From contig JAKIUS010000109.1 in the NCBI GenBank assembly GCA_021647445.1, positions 1 through 6,167 on the forward strand: DNA of 6,167 nt. Reading direction: 5' to 3'. Shown piece after piece: positions 5,947 through 6,167 of the stretch. The translations under genes were made by a program, and so were the position numbers. Positions within the stretch are counted from its first letter, which is position 1. Every line of letters starts with the position of its first letter. The DNA comes from Geopsychrobacter sp. (GTDB lineage: Bacteria; Desulfobacterota; Desulfuromonadia; Desulfuromonadales; Geopsychrobacteraceae). Below the pieces are notes generated by a model, which made no database searches, was not told the origin of the DNA, and saw nothing but the letters and a program-made list of their open reading frames with translations.

Positions 5947-6167
5947 AAAAGCTGATTCTGCTGTTGATTTTGTGCCCAAGTTTGTTCCTCACAGGTTGTG
6001 TGCTGAACAGTACCGGCAAGACTGAGGTCGGGGTTCGGACCGTCAAATTTTCTCTGTTTGGTGAGAAAGGGGTTGAAGATAAGATTTATCCTCCGGGGTC
6101 GACTACGATTTTTCTGCCCTTCATTAATGATTGGCACACTTTTGATACCAAGTTACAGAACTTGGAG
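5943..6167 (+). CDS. SPFH-like lipoprotein, partial (5' end)
   Basis: The first 75 residues are present before the window ends. Residues 1-18 form a lipoprotein signal peptide (MKK, then a Leu/Ile-rich core) with lipobox LTGC, and C19 would be lipidated. The +2 residue is Val, so there is no inner-membrane retention Asp. The following part (TEVGVRTVKFSLFGEKG, then YPPG, FLPFIND and a falling FDTKLQNLE) resembles in order and spacing the opening of the SPFH domain of the preceding gene (EFGIKIDRFG, YGPG, FVIPG, LQVLELT). It is probably a second Band 7 protein anchored by lipid on the periplasmic side. GGGAGG 6 nt upstream and the 4-nt overlap with the previous stop fix the start. The domain call is tentative because the body of the protein is missing. 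Confidence 0.8.
   Translation, partial: MKKLILLLILCPSLFLTGCVLNSTGKTEVGVRTVKFSLFGEKGVEDKIYPPGSTTIFLPFINDWHTFDTKLQNLE

Overview
The window looks like chromosomal DNA of a Gram-negative bacterium, most probably an anaerobic member of the Desulfuromonadales/Geobacterales (Desulfuromonas, Pelobacter or Geobacter relatives). This rests on the character of the proteins (a GAF plus HD-GYP protein with a long insertion, a YbaK protein starting MAKEKYP, a six-plus-one rhomboid, a Sad-type aldehyde dehydrogenase, an SPFH pair) and on a good sigma-54 promoter. The taxon is an inference from family resemblance, not from a marker gene. No mobile element, CRISPR array, tRNA or rRNA is visible, and composition looks even across the window.

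Layout. Positions 1-27 probably hold the first nine codons of a gene running leftward out of the window. Positions 28-470 are non-coding and rich in signals: a 12-bp palindrome, a possible sigma-70 promoter, a segment with competing long-range pairings (about 170-329) and, at 371-387, a sigma-54-type -24/-12 element. It lies 83 bp before a GAF/HD-GYP protein (471-2027, +), a likely cyclic-di-GMP phosphodiesterase. That gene converges, with only 5 bp between stop codons, on a leftward two-gene unit: a rhomboid intramembrane protease (3252-2524) followed 2 nt later by ybaK (2521-2033), a Cys-tRNA(Pro) editing deacylase.

A 190-bp divergent region (3253-3442) with several dyad sequences separates the rhomboid unit from a rightward set: a succinate-semialdehyde-type dehydrogenase (3443-4807), then, 32 nt on, a membrane-anchored SPFH/Band 7 protein (4840-5946), which overlaps by 4 nt (ATGA) a second, lipoprotein-anchored SPFH-like protein cut by the right edge (5943-6167+).

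Functionally the genes are mostly housekeeping or signalling genes. The closest thing to a dedicated system is the translationally coupled SPFH pair, which resembles HflK/HflC in layout but in which the second partner carries a lipobox instead of a transmembrane anchor. The other items most worth checking are the leader region before the HD-GYP gene and the dyads between the rhomboid and dehydrogenase genes. Nothing here proves a new system.
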